From Candidatus Bandiella numerosa (GTDB taxonomy: Bacteria; Pseudomonadota; Alphaproteobacteria; Rickettsiales; Midichloriaceae): 7,335 nt of DNA. The notes beneath the pieces were generated by a model. The model had not been told where the DNA came from. It did no database searches and saw only the letters and a list, made by a program, of their open reading frames with translations. Both the position numbers and the translations under genes were made by a program. Below, one piece after another: positions 1 to 7,089 of the stretch. The stretch covers positions 1 to 7,335 of the forward strand of contig NZ_JAJBJD010000043.1 of the NCBI RefSeq assembly GCF_021811875.1. The letters run 5' to 3'. Numbering within the stretch: position 1 is the stretch's first letter; each line of letters opens with the position of its first letter.

Positions 1-125
1 TTACTTTGCCGTCAGCTTCCTTCCGCCAACTCCTCACGAAGTTAACCTTGCCTCAGCTAATGGACAGCTCTATATCAGCCCATGAGGGACTTGAACCCTC
101 TACTCTTACATCATGCACGGCGCAC
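1..125 (-). mobile_element. Group II intron, 5' end (domain I start), partial
   Basis: Read on the minus strand, the sequence from 125 leftward begins GTGCGCC, the canonical 5' end of bacterial group II introns (GUGYG). It continues with landmarks common at the start of domain I in bacterial group II introns: a GAGGG/CCCTC hairpin with a TTCAAGT loop (84-100), a TGGGCTGA segment, GAGGCAAGG, and GGAAGGAAGCTGACGGCAAA close to the left edge. The intron would encode a self-splicing, retrotransposing RNA. The reverse transcriptase/maturase gene and domains II-VI would lie beyond the left edge and are not seen. The 5' splice site is placed between 126 and 125. The 5' exon is the 3' end of glnQ and ends in GATGAAAAT, which should contain the IBS sequences. 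Whether the intron is complete or active cannot be judged. The identification rests on recalled consensus, not an alignment, but several separate motifs agree. Confidence 0.82.
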
Positions 126-833
126 ATTTTCATCTATTTTTCTAACTTTTGATAAAAATTCTTTTAATCTTGCGCTTTTAGGCTTTGCAAAAAAATCCTT
201 TGCTAAATTTTTTTCCACTATTCTACCTTTATCAAAGAAAAGGATTTCATCAGAAATATTTTGAGCAAATTTCATATGATGTGTGACAATAATACTGAGT
301 AAATTTTCTGATTTAGAGAGATTTTTTATTACACTCAAAACTTCTGCAGTGTTTTCTGGATCTAAAGCTGAGGTTGGTTCATCGTACAGTATAATTTTAG
401 GCTTCATGCACAAGGTTCTTGCAATAGCTACCCTTTGTTTTTGTCCGCCTGAAATGTTTGCTGGATATTGATTTTCAATTGATGAATCAAGATTAACTTT
501 TTTTAAAAGTCGTCTAGCATCACCAATGGCATCATGCTTCTTAATTTTTAGTACTTTTTGTGGGGCGTAAGTTATGTTTTCAAGCACTGTCATGTTAGCA
601 AAAAGATTGAAATGCTGAAAAATAAAACCAATGTTTTGTTGGGTAATGTTTCCATATTCTATATTACCATTATCCAACTCTTCCAATCCTGCAATGCATT
701 TTAAAAAAGTAGATTTTCCGCTTCCTGAAGAGCCGATTATTGAATATACGTGCCCTATTTTAAAATCAAAAGAAACATTTTTTACTACTTCAGTATCTCT
801 ATAATTTTTTGTAATATTAATTACTTTTATCAT
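111..833 (-). CDS. glnQ: Polar amino acid (glutamine-type) ABC transporter ATP-binding protein
   Basis: This is the cytoplasmic ATPase that powers uptake of glutamine or another polar amino acid together with the permease encoded just upstream. All nucleotide-binding motifs are present in the 240 residues: Walker A GSSGSGKST (34-42), Q-loop IFQHFNLF (Q73), signature ISGGQKQR (127-134, Ile in place of the usual Leu), Walker B IILYDEP (147-153), D-loop SALD (155-158) and switch His185. The FFAKP...FLSKV tail (214-230) matches the usual C-terminal end of GlnQ-type ATPases. The start overlaps the end of glnP by 17 bases, which suggests co-transcription and coupled translation. The last four codons (VRRA) and the TGA stop lie inside the 5' end of a group II intron, so the original stop codon is either beyond the intron or lost. 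The conserved domain is complete and the protein is probably functional. The exact substrate cannot be read from the sequence. Confidence 0.93.
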   Translation of the reverse strand: MIKVINITKNYRDTEVVKNVSFDFKIGHVYSIIGSSGSGKSTFLKCIAGLEELDNGNIEYGNITQQNIGFIFQHFNLFANMTVLENITYAPQKVLKIKKHDAIGDARRLLKKVNLDSSIENQYPANISGGQKQRVAIARTLCMKPKIILYDEPTSALDPENTAEVLSVIKNLSKSENLLSIIVTHHMKFAQNISDEILFFDKGRIVEKNLAKDFFAKPKSARLKEFLSKVRKIDENVRRA

Positions 834-1509
834 TCAATTTTTTTTCAACAGTTGTTCCAATATGTGCGATAATGCAAATGATTATATAGTAAAATACGGC
901 AGCAATACATAAAGGAGTAATAAAATCATACTTTTCTGCAGCGATAATTTGTGCTCTTCTCATTAAATCAGCTACTCCTATTATACCAATTACTGCAGAT
1001 TCCTTAATTAAATTTATTACTTCATTGATTAGGGATGGTAAAATACTTCTTAGAGCTTGAGGTATAATGATATTAAGCATCATTTCTAGGTATGGTACAG
1101 ATAGTGACCTCGCTGCTTCAAATTGTCCTTTGTCAACAGACTCAATGCCTCCTCTTATAATTTCTGCAACATATGCAGCCGAATTTAAAGAAAGTGCTAA
1201 AATACCTGCAACAAATATTGGAATGTTAATTTTTAATATTTCAGGAAGAGCAAAGTAAATAAAAAATAACTGTAAAAGAAATGGCGTTCCTCGCACCACT
1301 GATACATATATTTTAACAGAATTAAGTAAAATTTTATTATTTGAATATCTAAAAATTGCCAATATAGTTCCTAATATAAGAGCAAAAACAGCTGCTAAAA
1401 CAGAATAAAGTAATGTAGTGAAAACACCTTTATAAATGTATTGAGCTATCTTAAAAACATATAAAATATCTTGATATTGCTGATATAATGTGAAATTCAA
1501 AATATTCAT
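817..1509 (-). CDS. glnP: Polar amino acid (glutamine-type) ABC transporter permease
   Basis: This inner-membrane permease of the HisM/GlnP (HEQRo) family has 230 residues, the usual family length. The first membrane segment (about 31-53) follows the family's start pattern, GVFTTLLYSVLAA. The family motif VRGTPFLLQLFFIYF lies at 72-86. The cytoplasmic EAA loop, which docks on the ATPase, is clear: NSAAYVAEIIRGG (109-121) followed by GQFEAARSLSVPY (128-140) and the IIPQALRSILPSL stretch. A final membrane segment lies at about 196-218. The protein would form the channel with GlnQ, encoded next and overlapping by 17 bases. No periplasmic solute-binding protein gene is in this window, so it is presumably encoded elsewhere. 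The start ATG lies 34 bases past the stop of the preceding gene and has no clear Shine-Dalgarno sequence. It is probably co-transcribed with that gene. Confidence 0.93.
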   Translation of the reverse strand: MNILNFTLYQQYQDILYVFKIAQYIYKGVFTTLLYSVLAAVFALILGTILAIFRYSNNKILLNSVKIYVSVVRGTPFLLQLFFIYFALPEILKINIPIFVAGILALSLNSAAYVAEIIRGGIESVDKGQFEAARSLSVPYLEMMLNIIIPQALRSILPSLINEVINLIKESAVIGIIGVADLMRRAQIIAAEKYDFITPLCIAAVFYYIIICIIAHIGTTVEKKLNDKSN

Positions 1510-1542
1510 TTAGTGAGATGAAGAAAAATATGTGAAATTAGG

Positions 1543-2778
1543 TCAATTAATTTTAGGATCTAAATTTACCTCTTTTTTGTCATTATCATCAACCAGAAAT
1601 GAATTATATATCTCTAAAACACTATCCATCAAGTAATCATTAATTTTGATTTTTTTGTCAGATAAATTAACAACTTTTAGCTTATACTCTTTTTTATCAG
1701 ATGTTTTATCAGATGGTATAGCGATTTTTTCAAATGTTTTTAATATAGCACCTCTTTCCTCATTCTTAATTTCTCTTAATGCTAATATTTTTGTCACAGG
1801 TGAATTTACAACAATTTTGTTATAAAATTTTAAATAAAAATCAACTAATTCAGTTAGATTTTCTATTTTTAAATCCATATCAAAATATGATAAAAGCTGA
1901 ATTTTATTAACAATAGCGTCTCCTTTTAAGTAAAAATTAAAGAGATCAGAAGAAAAATAAAATTCTTGTATGTTTAATTTATAAACTGGTTGAATATCTT
2001 TCAAAATTATATCTTTATTCAAGTTTATTTCAGAACCGTCTTTAAAGTTAAAAGAAATAGTTGAATTTAAGTTTATGTTGCTATCTCCAACTTCTGACAA
2101 ATAGTTATAAAAATCATCTTCTTTATCATTTTTAAAATATTTGTTTTTACTTACATGTAACCCAAATTCAATATTGTTGGAATTAGCCGAGCTTAAATTT
2201 AGAAGATTAATATTTGTTTTATCAATGGAATAAATTAAGTCTTCTGAATTATCTTTATTTATTTGTTTAGCCTTATGCCCAGTTGAATTATATTGTATAC
2301 TTTGGATATATTTTAGAAAAAAATCTGTCAATTTATCGCTTTCAGATTTTTCATTATTATAGAGCATAAAATAGTCTTTAAACTCGATATTGAGCTCTGG
2401 GACTGTGTCAAAGGTTGATGTATAATTATATTCATCTTTAGAATCCTTGATTATAGTATCTATTTTATTTGCTAGACTTATTGATAATTTTTTATCAGCT
2501 AAAAGACTGGTAAAACCTATATGATCTAAGCTTGATTTTTCTGATAAACCAAATTTTTCTTGGTTAAAAGTAGGATTCCAAATTTTACCACTAAGATTCC
2601 AAAACAATACGCCTTGATAAGTTATATTTTCATATTTAAATTTTAATCCGCCCTCAGATAATTTGGTAGAAATCAACTCGATATTATCTTCTATATTTTT
2701 AATATGGATATACCTGATAATAAAATTGGTAGCAATGAGTAGAATTATAAATGTTACACTTATGATAGTTTTTTTCAT
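1543..2778 (-). CDS. Membrane-anchored protein of unknown function (possibly DUF2125-like)
   Basis: I do not firmly recognise this 411-residue protein. It begins with a short basic stretch and one hydrophobic segment (about 5-24), so it is probably a signal-anchored protein with the rest in the periplasm. The body is rich in Lys, Asn, Asp and Ser, and has alternating hydrophobic residues that suggest beta strands. The region just after the anchor, GLKFKYENITYQG followed by an aromatic and NPTF (44-71), and the C-terminal LKVVNLSDKKIKINDYLM resemble the layout of alphaproteobacterial DUF2125 or AsmA-like envelope proteins. That resemblance is weak. The start is supported by a Shine-Dalgarno-like GAAGG at 2786-2790, seven bases upstream of the ATG. 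It sits 21 bases downstream of tRNA-Arg and may share its promoter. glnP follows after 33 bases. No enzymatic motif is visible. Confidence 0.8.
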   Translation of the reverse strand: MKKTIISVTFIILLIATNFIIRYIHIKNIEDNIELISTKLSEGGLKFKYENITYQGVLFWNLSGKIWNPTFNQEKFGLSEKSSLDHIGFTSLLADKKLSISLANKIDTIIKDSKDEYNYTSTFDTVPELNIEFKDYFMLYNNEKSESDKLTDFFLKYIQSIQYNSTGHKAKQINKDNSEDLIYSIDKTNINLLNLSSANSNNIEFGLHVSKNKYFKNDKEDDFYNYLSEVGDSNINLNSTISFNFKDGSEINLNKDIILKDIQPVYKLNIQEFYFSSDLFNFYLKGDAIVNKIQLLSYFDMDLKIENLTELVDFYLKFYNKIVVNSPVTKILALREIKNEERGAILKTFEKIAIPSDKTSDKKEYKLKVVNLSDKKIKINDYLMDSVLEIYNSFLVDDNDKKEVNLDPKIN

Positions 2779-2799
2779 TGTATTGCCTTCAAATATTAT

Positions 2800-2876
2800 T
2801 GGTGTGCCCGAAAGGATTCGAACCCTTGACCTTTAGATCCGTAGTCTAACGCTCTGTCCGGCTGAGCTACGGGCAC
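2800..2876 (-). tRNA. tRNA-Arg (anticodon ACG), CCA encoded
   Basis: The minus strand folds into a complete cloverleaf of 77 bases. The acceptor stem GTGCCCG/CGGGCAC pairs perfectly. A D arm GCTC...GAGC follows, then an anticodon stem TTAGA/TCTAA around the loop CTACGGA, which gives anticodon ACG. The variable loop has five bases. The T arm AAGGG/CCTTT closes the loop TTCGAAT with one G-U pair. The discriminator is A and the CCA end is encoded in the DNA. In bacteria A34 of this tRNA is normally deaminated to inosine by TadA, so it reads CGU, CGC and CGA. It stands between dnaQ and the membrane-anchored protein gene and has its own promoter upstream. Confidence 0.96.
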
Positions 2877-2887
2877 GTTTTTTTTAA

Positions 2888-2915
2888 TTTATATTCTAAT
2901 AATGGTTAATGTCAA
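2888..2915 (-). promoter_or_regulatory. Sigma-70-type promoter of tRNA-Arg
   Basis: On the minus strand a perfect -35 box TTGACA (2910-2915) is followed after 16 bases by TATAAA (2888-2893), one mismatch from the -10 consensus. Transcription would start at about 2881, leaving a leader of only around five bases before the mature tRNA 5' end. The promoter lies in the 72-base gap between the stop of dnaQ and the tRNA. It probably also serves the gene 21 bases downstream of the tRNA and perhaps glnPQ. In such AT-rich DNA a TATAAA alone means little, but the exact TTGACA at this spacing is convincing. Confidence 0.65.
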
Positions 2916-2948
2916 AGTATATAATCATATCCCAAAAATTAGTAAGCA

Positions 2949-3632
2949 TTAATTATATTTATTCCAAAGGGGTTTTGAAATATTTTTTATAAGCTCATTA
3001 TGTGCATTTTTCTCATCTTCAGATAGTATAAATTTTCTATTTGGAAAATTTTTTTTCTGTAAATTAGCACTTGCGTTATTATGATTTGCAATTTGAAACT
3101 GAAATTTAGTTTGTTCATTACCAGTCAACTCAACGTATACCATTGCGAGTAATTCTGAATCTATCAAAGCACCGTGTTTATCTCTTTTGTCTAGACTAAT
3201 ATTAAATCTTTTGCACAAAGCATCTAGACTAGCTGGAGAGCCAGGAAATTTTTTTCTTGCGACTAATAATGTATCAATAATACCACTCATTGTAATTTTT
3301 GGCATTCCCACCATTTGGAATTCATTATTAATGAAGCCAATATCAAATTTTGCATTATGAATGACCAGTGTAGAATCCTTAATAAATGAGTAAAAATCTT
3401 TTGCAATATCGGAAAATAAAGGCTTATCCTTTAGGAAATCACTTGAAATTCCATGTACATCATATGCTCCTTTACTAACTCCTCTTTCAGGGTTCACATA
3501 TGTATGAAAATAATTATTGGTTTTAACTTTGTTAATGAGTTCTATGCATCCTATCTCAATAATTCTATCTCCTTGTTTATAATCTAGTCCTGTTGACTCA
3601 GTATCTAGAACAACTTCTCTTAAATCTGTCAT
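2949..3632 (-). CDS. dnaQ: DNA polymerase III epsilon subunit (3'-5' proofreading exonuclease)
   Basis: This is the proofreading exonuclease of the replicative polymerase core, which removes mismatched 3' ends with two metal ions. The DEDDh active site is complete in the 227 residues: Exo I VLDTESTGLD with D10 and E12, Exo II VIHNAKFDIGFI with D97, and Exo III HGALIDSELL with H153 and D158. YDVHGIS (58-64), typical of DnaQ, is also present. The C-terminal tail HNELIKNISKPLWNKY matches the end of alphaproteobacterial DnaQ proteins. The exonuclease core ends near residue 172, and the tail after it would carry contacts to the alpha subunit. The chosen start places D10 where the family expects it. 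The gene begins inside the last 35 bases of coaE, without a visible Shine-Dalgarno sequence, which suggests translational coupling. The neighbouring coaE-dnaQ pair is common in Alphaproteobacteria. Confidence 0.95.
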   Translation of the reverse strand: MTDLREVVLDTESTGLDYKQGDRIIEIGCIELINKVKTNNYFHTYVNPERGVSKGAYDVHGISSDFLKDKPLFSDIAKDFYSFIKDSTLVIHNAKFDIGFINNEFQMVGMPKITMSGIIDTLLVARKKFPGSPASLDALCKRFNISLDKRDKHGALIDSELLAMVYVELTGNEQTKFQFQIANHNNASANLQKKNFPNRKFILSEDEKNAHNELIKNISKPLWNKYN

Positions 3633-4230
3633 GTAATATAATGGTTCGTATTGATTTTAATAAATAATGCCGATTCTCATTGTAGATTAAATAATCAGCT
3701 TTGTGAAATACTTCTTTTTTTGAGATTTGATTATCTAGAATCGCAAAAAATTTATTTTCAGTCATATTAGTTCTATTTAGCGCCCTATTTAACATAGTTT
3801 TTGTAGATGAAAAAAGGTAAATTATTACGTCAAAATACTTCTCTCTTTTTTTTTCAAATAAGAGTGGTATTTCTACTACAGTAGAGCGACCTTTATTTTG
3901 ATGTACTTCATTTGAGATTTGTTGAATTTTTTCTTTCGTGTAAGGCGTGAAAATATTTTCCAAATCATGCATTGCATTTTTATTATGAAAAACAATGTCT
4001 CCCAGTATTTTTTTTGAAATATCTCCATTTACTAATGAATTTGGAAATCTCCCAGCAATTTTGTTTTTTAAATAGTTATCTGTATTCATCGTGTCATTAA
4101 CATATTTATCCATGGAAACTGTTTGAAATCCCATTTTTTTAAAAACTGTGAGTGTTAAACTTTTGCCAGTACAAATATTGCCAGTTAGGCCTATTAAAGA
4201 ACCATATCTAGGATTTAATTTATGCCTCAT
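3598..4230 (-). CDS. coaE: Dephospho-CoA kinase
   Basis: CoaE catalyses the last step of coenzyme A synthesis, ATP-dependent phosphorylation of dephospho-CoA at the 3' hydroxyl of the ribose. The 210 residues match the family length and layout: LIGLTGNICTGKS (12-24) is the P-loop, SMDKYVND (39-46) supplies the substrate-site Asp, VVEIPLLFEKK (118-128) is the characteristic PLLFE motif, and the LID segment with Arg residues (149-153) leads to the Q168 and ADYLIYNE (178-185) signature. The P-loop is unusual: N18, C20 and T21 replace residues of the common GGIGSGKS form, though the essential G22-K23-S24 remains. The ATG overlaps the stop of the preceding gene in an ATGA arrangement, and the 3' end overlaps dnaQ by 35 bases. 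It is therefore the middle gene of a compact operon. Confidence 0.9.
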   Translation of the reverse strand: MRHKLNPRYGSLIGLTGNICTGKSLTLTVFKKMGFQTVSMDKYVNDTMNTDNYLKNKIAGRFPNSLVNGDISKKILGDIVFHNKNAMHDLENIFTPYTKEKIQQISNEVHQNKGRSTVVEIPLLFEKKREKYFDVIIYLFSSTKTMLNRALNRTNMTENKFFAILDNQISKKEVFHKADYLIYNENRHYLLKSIRTIILHDRFKRSCSRY

Positions 4231-5300
4231 TTATTGGCTAACTTATATAAGGTTAAAAACCATTCATTATCTTTCTTACCTAAGAAGAGACCATGTTTTT
4301 GTAATAATTCCTTGAAGAATTGAACAGGTATCGTGTAATTTAGCTCTACTTCAATTTGGTCTATAGATGAAGAAAGGACTCGATAATCTTTTAATTCAGA
4401 AATATCACTTAATTTTTCCTTAATAGCAGCCCAAACTTGAGGTGTTTTTGAGTCGATTTTTACCTTAGAGCTAAATATTATTTTTTGATCAAAAGCTTTC
4501 ACTCCCTTTAATTCAGAATCAAAATCCTCTAGTAATTGATTGATTGCCCTATCAAAAAAACTTCTATAATTTTCACTGTAATTTTTTTTAATTATAAGGT
4601 ATTTTATTGAATCCTCGTCTGGTTTAAGTATTCTAGCTGTTATCTCAAGTTGATCATCATTCATTTCAGCGAATACGACAGTTAAATTTTTCACATTATA
4701 ATCACTAAGAATACTATCAAATGAGTGATATGGTTGAAATAATGTTGTATATTTATTCTCTAAAGAAACAGTGGTACTGGTATTGAATATCTTAAACTTA
4801 AGTAATCCAAAATATCCTTCCAAATTTAACCATTTCCATCTCCAATCTTCCCTTACAGCGACACTATTATCATTTATTAATGGAATAAATAAAACATCCT
4901 CAGAGTAATTTGTTCTATATCTGATACCATATTTATTTAAAATATCTTTAATTTTGCTGGGATCGTAATCGATATCAATTGTTGCCATGTATGAATGATT
5001 AGTCATCTTTTCATTTTTAGGAGTAACTTTTTTAGTAGTTTTTAAAATTTCTCTTTCCTGAATATGATAAATTTTATCCCTAAATTTTAGAGGAGTAATT
5101 TTAAAAGCTAAGTGTTTAAAACCTTCAATGATTGCCTTATTTTTAGCAAATTCCATAGAATCTTCTAAATTTCCAGCATCCTCAGATGTTTTGATATCAG
5201 TTACGGTAAATACACTTTCATTATCATCAATTTGCTCTGAATGAGCAGACATAGCTAAATAAATTGTAGCTATGATAAAGAAAAAAATTTTTTTGTTCAT
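4227..5300 (-). CDS. Secreted DUF2066-like protein
   Basis: This 357-residue protein has no known enzymatic role. It has a Sec signal peptide: a KK start, a hydrophobic core (about 5-18) and a likely cleavage near SAHS-EQ (18-23), so it is probably periplasmic. Two parts resemble the DUF2066 family. The N-terminal region VFTVTDIKTSEDAG followed by an AKNKAIIEGFKHLAFKI helix (about 30-69) has the family's repeated Ala/helix pattern. The C-terminal region has a VWAAIKEKLSDI segment, then LNYTIPVQFFKELLQKHGLFL and the closing W-F-L (about 291-351). The assignment comes from remembered patterns and is moderate. It is the first gene of a run with coaE (4-base overlap) and dnaQ, transcribed from the divergent spacer shared with xseA. 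Any link to CoA synthesis or replication is not supported beyond position. Confidence 0.83.
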   Translation of the reverse strand: MNKKIFFFIIATIYLAMSAHSEQIDDNESVFTVTDIKTSEDAGNLEDSMEFAKNKAIIEGFKHLAFKITPLKFRDKIYHIQEREILKTTKKVTPKNEKMTNHSYMATIDIDYDPSKIKDILNKYGIRYRTNYSEDVLFIPLINDNSVAVREDWRWKWLNLEGYFGLLKFKIFNTSTTVSLENKYTTLFQPYHSFDSILSDYNVKNLTVVFAEMNDDQLEITARILKPDEDSIKYLIIKKNYSENYRSFFDRAINQLLEDFDSELKGVKAFDQKIIFSSKVKIDSKTPQVWAAIKEKLSDISELKDYRVLSSSIDQIEVELNYTIPVQFFKELLQKHGLFLGKKDNEWFLTLYKLANK

Positions 5301-5391
5301 GGTCCACTTTACAATGATATACTTAACAGAATAAAATCAATATAACACGATATTACATTTTACAAATTAATTCATCAATAATAAAAATTAA
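5301..5391. promoter_or_regulatory. Divergent promoter region between the DUF2066-like gene and xseA
   Basis: This 91-base, very AT-rich spacer must hold the start signals for both the leftward DUF2066-coaE-dnaQ run and the rightward xseA. For the leftward side a possible pair is TTGATT (5335-5340) and TATCAT (5314-5319) with a short 15-base spacer. This is a weak candidate. For xseA no convincing -35/-10 pair or Shine-Dalgarno sequence was found: the bases just before its ATG are almost only A and T. No clear operator-like inverted repeat was seen. Confidence 0.4.
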
Positions 5392-6825
5392 ATGCTTTTT
5401 CAAGAACACAAAATAGTTAACGAGAATTTTAGTGAAGATGAGAATCCTTATACCGTAACGGAAATATCTCTTATTATAAAGCAATATGTTGAAAGTTCTT
5501 TTAAGGATATTTCAGTTAAAGGGGAAGTCTCTAGTATTAAAATTGCAAGTTCTGGACATATCTACTTTTCACTTAAGGATGAAAATGCAGTTATAAATGC
5601 AATATGCTGGAGGTATGTTGCTGTAAAATTACCAATCCAATTAGAAGATGGTATGGAGGTAATATGTGAAGGGAGTATTAGTACATATCCTGGAAGATCG
5701 AATTATCAATTAATTATTAAAGATATAAGGTTGGCTGGTGAGGGAATTCTTCTTGCAAGACTTGAAGAAATGCGAAAAAAATTGGAAAATGAAGGTCTAT
5801 TTGACAAAAGACATAAAAAAGCCTTACCGAAAATTCCACAAAAAATTGGTATAATTACATCACTAAAGGGGGCTGTGATACAAGATATAATTCATAGATT
5901 AAAAGATAGATTTCCTACAGAGACGTTGATTTGGGATGTAGTTGTTCAAGGGAATGAAGCTGCAGGGTATATTATTGAAGCTATAGAGGGGTTAAATAAT
6001 TTACCGAGTCATATTTCTCCACCAGATGTCATTATCATAGCAAGAGGAGGTGGATCAATTGAAGATTTATGGCCTTTTAATGAAGAGATATTAGTTAGAG
6101 CAGTATTTAATTCAAAAATTCCAATTGTGTCTGCGATAGGTCATGAAAGTGATAATACATTAATTGATTTAGTTGCAGATGTGAGAGCTCCAACTCCTAC
6201 AGCTGCTGCTGAATTGATTACACCTGACAAAGTAGAAATCCATATAAAGTTAGATAAAGTGAAAGCTACCTTGAATAATGTTTTGCCAAATTTTATCAAT
6301 TTTAAAAAAGCGGAATTAAAAGGGGTGTTAGCCAATTTTAAAAATACAATTACACATTTTGAACAACTTGATAATAAGCTTGCGAATTTTACGACTTTGT
6401 TAAAGATGAATGTTAACTCATTATTTAAAAATTATGAATGGAAGATTGAATCTTTAAAAATATCTTCTACCAATTTGATGCACTTAACAAATTCCTGTGA
6501 TGAAAAGCTAAGTAATTTATCGTGGAAATTAACCAAGCTATACAAAAATAAATTAGATGAAATTTCAGCTAATCTGGACTCTTCAAAAAAATTACTGATA
6601 TCCTATAATTATCAGAATGTTTTAAAAAGGGGGTTTACATTAATAAAAAATAAGCAAAAAAAATTAATAACGTCCCTTAATGACCTGGATAAAGCTCAGT
6701 TAATTGAAATTGAATTTTGTGATGGTAGTGCTTTTGGTGAATTTAGAGCTAATGTTAATTCTAAAAATAAATCCACACCTCAGAAAGGCAATGATCGTAA
6801 AATACAAAATAAATTACCTTTTTAA
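5392..6825 (+). CDS. xseA: Exodeoxyribonuclease VII large subunit
   Basis: XseA is the catalytic large subunit of exonuclease VII, a cytoplasmic enzyme that degrades single-stranded DNA from both ends in repair, with XseB as small subunit. The 477 residues follow the family order. The N-terminal OB-fold starts at YTVTEISLIIKQYVE (20-34) and includes GEVSSIK...SSGHIYFSLKD (44-63). The catalytic region has EGLFD (134-138), GIITSLKGAVIQD (153-165), RGGGSIEDLWPFN (218-230), IVSAIGHESD (245-254) and APTPTAAAE (266-274). A long Lys/Asn-rich helical region (about 280-405) follows, then the C-terminal VLKRGF motif (410-415). The basic tail after residue 450 is low in complexity. The ATG at 5392 adds about 19 residues before the first conserved segment, and no better start is visible. 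No xseB is present in the window. Confidence 0.96.
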   Translation: MLFQEHKIVNENFSEDENPYTVTEISLIIKQYVESSFKDISVKGEVSSIKIASSGHIYFSLKDENAVINAICWRYVAVKLPIQLEDGMEVICEGSISTYPGRSNYQLIIKDIRLAGEGILLARLEEMRKKLENEGLFDKRHKKALPKIPQKIGIITSLKGAVIQDIIHRLKDRFPTETLIWDVVVQGNEAAGYIIEAIEGLNNLPSHISPPDVIIIARGGGSIEDLWPFNEEILVRAVFNSKIPIVSAIGHESDNTLIDLVADVRAPTPTAAAELITPDKVEIHIKLDKVKATLNNVLPNFINFKKAELKGVLANFKNTITHFEQLDNKLANFTTLLKMNVNSLFKNYEWKIESLKISSTNLMHLTNSCDEKLSNLSWKLTKLYKNKLDEISANLDSSKKLLISYNYQNVLKRGFTLIKNKQKKLITSLNDLDKAQLIEIEFCDGSAFGEFRANVNSKNKSTPQKGNDRKIQNKLPF

Positions 6826-6852
6826 CTTGAATAATTTTATTTTTAGTTTTAG

Positions 6853-6873
6853 ACTTTCATAAGTTTTGAAAGT
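6853..6873. repeat. Short inverted repeat between xseA and the flgF remnant
   Basis: ACTTTCA and TGAAAGT form a perfect 7-base stem around a 7-base loop, 27 bases after the xseA stop. It has little G-C, and no T-run follows it on the plus strand. It is therefore a poor Rho-independent terminator and could equally be an operator or chance. It ends seven bases before the ATG of the next ORF, so an RNA hairpin here could cover that start. Confidence 0.35.
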
Positions 6874-6879
6874 GGCTTG

Positions 6880-7089
6880 ATGGTTATTATAACTAAATTA
6901 GAAAATATACCTGTTTTAGCTAAGTATGTAGCTATTTACGTTATTGCATTTGCTGTGCATTTATTTGCACTGATGCAGGTGTCTTTGGCTATGGATAATA
7001 GTATTTATGCGACATTATCTAACCAAGTAGCGTTAAATGATGAACTAAGTATAACAGCTAATAATATGGCTAACGCAAACACTACTTAA
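6880..7089 (+). pseudogene. flgF: Truncated flagellar basal-body rod protein FlgF, with an upstream hydrophobic in-frame extension
   Basis: From the ATG at 6991, MDNSIYATLSNQVALNDEL...ANNMANANTT is a textbook N-terminus of FlgF, the proximal rod protein of the flagellum. It includes the rod/hook signature ANNxANxNT. Full-length FlgF is roughly 240 residues and continues with G-F-K after NTT. Here a TAA follows NTT directly and no FlgF-like sequence is found in any frame to 7335, so the gene is cut off after 32 residues, apparently by an insertion. The likely true start is 6991, with AGGTG (6978-6982) upstream. The frame is also open back to an ATG at 6880 (TTG at 6877), which would add 37 residues containing a hydrophobic segment (YVAIYVIAFAVHLFALM) ending VSLA. 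The extension is of unknown meaning. The remainder cannot build a rod. The gene shows the lineage has, or had, flagellar genes. Confidence 0.72.

Noticed and set aside
84..100. GAGGG/CCCTC hairpin as a transcription terminator for glnQ or as a tRNA T arm (it contains TTCAA)
   Set aside because: There is no T-run and no tRNA acceptor stem; it fits better as part of group II intron domain I.
82..264. Plus-strand reading frame over the intron start and the glnQ 3' end
   Set aside because: It lies antisense to glnQ, has no family resemblance and is explained by the minus-strand gene.
2877..2948. Terminator for dnaQ in the gap before tRNA-Arg
   Set aside because: No GC-rich stem followed by a T-run was found on the minus strand; the gap is explained by the tRNA promoter.
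6141..6335. Minus-strand 64-codon frame inside xseA
   Set aside because: It is antisense to the conserved catalytic region of xseA and has no separate signal; a shadow of that gene.
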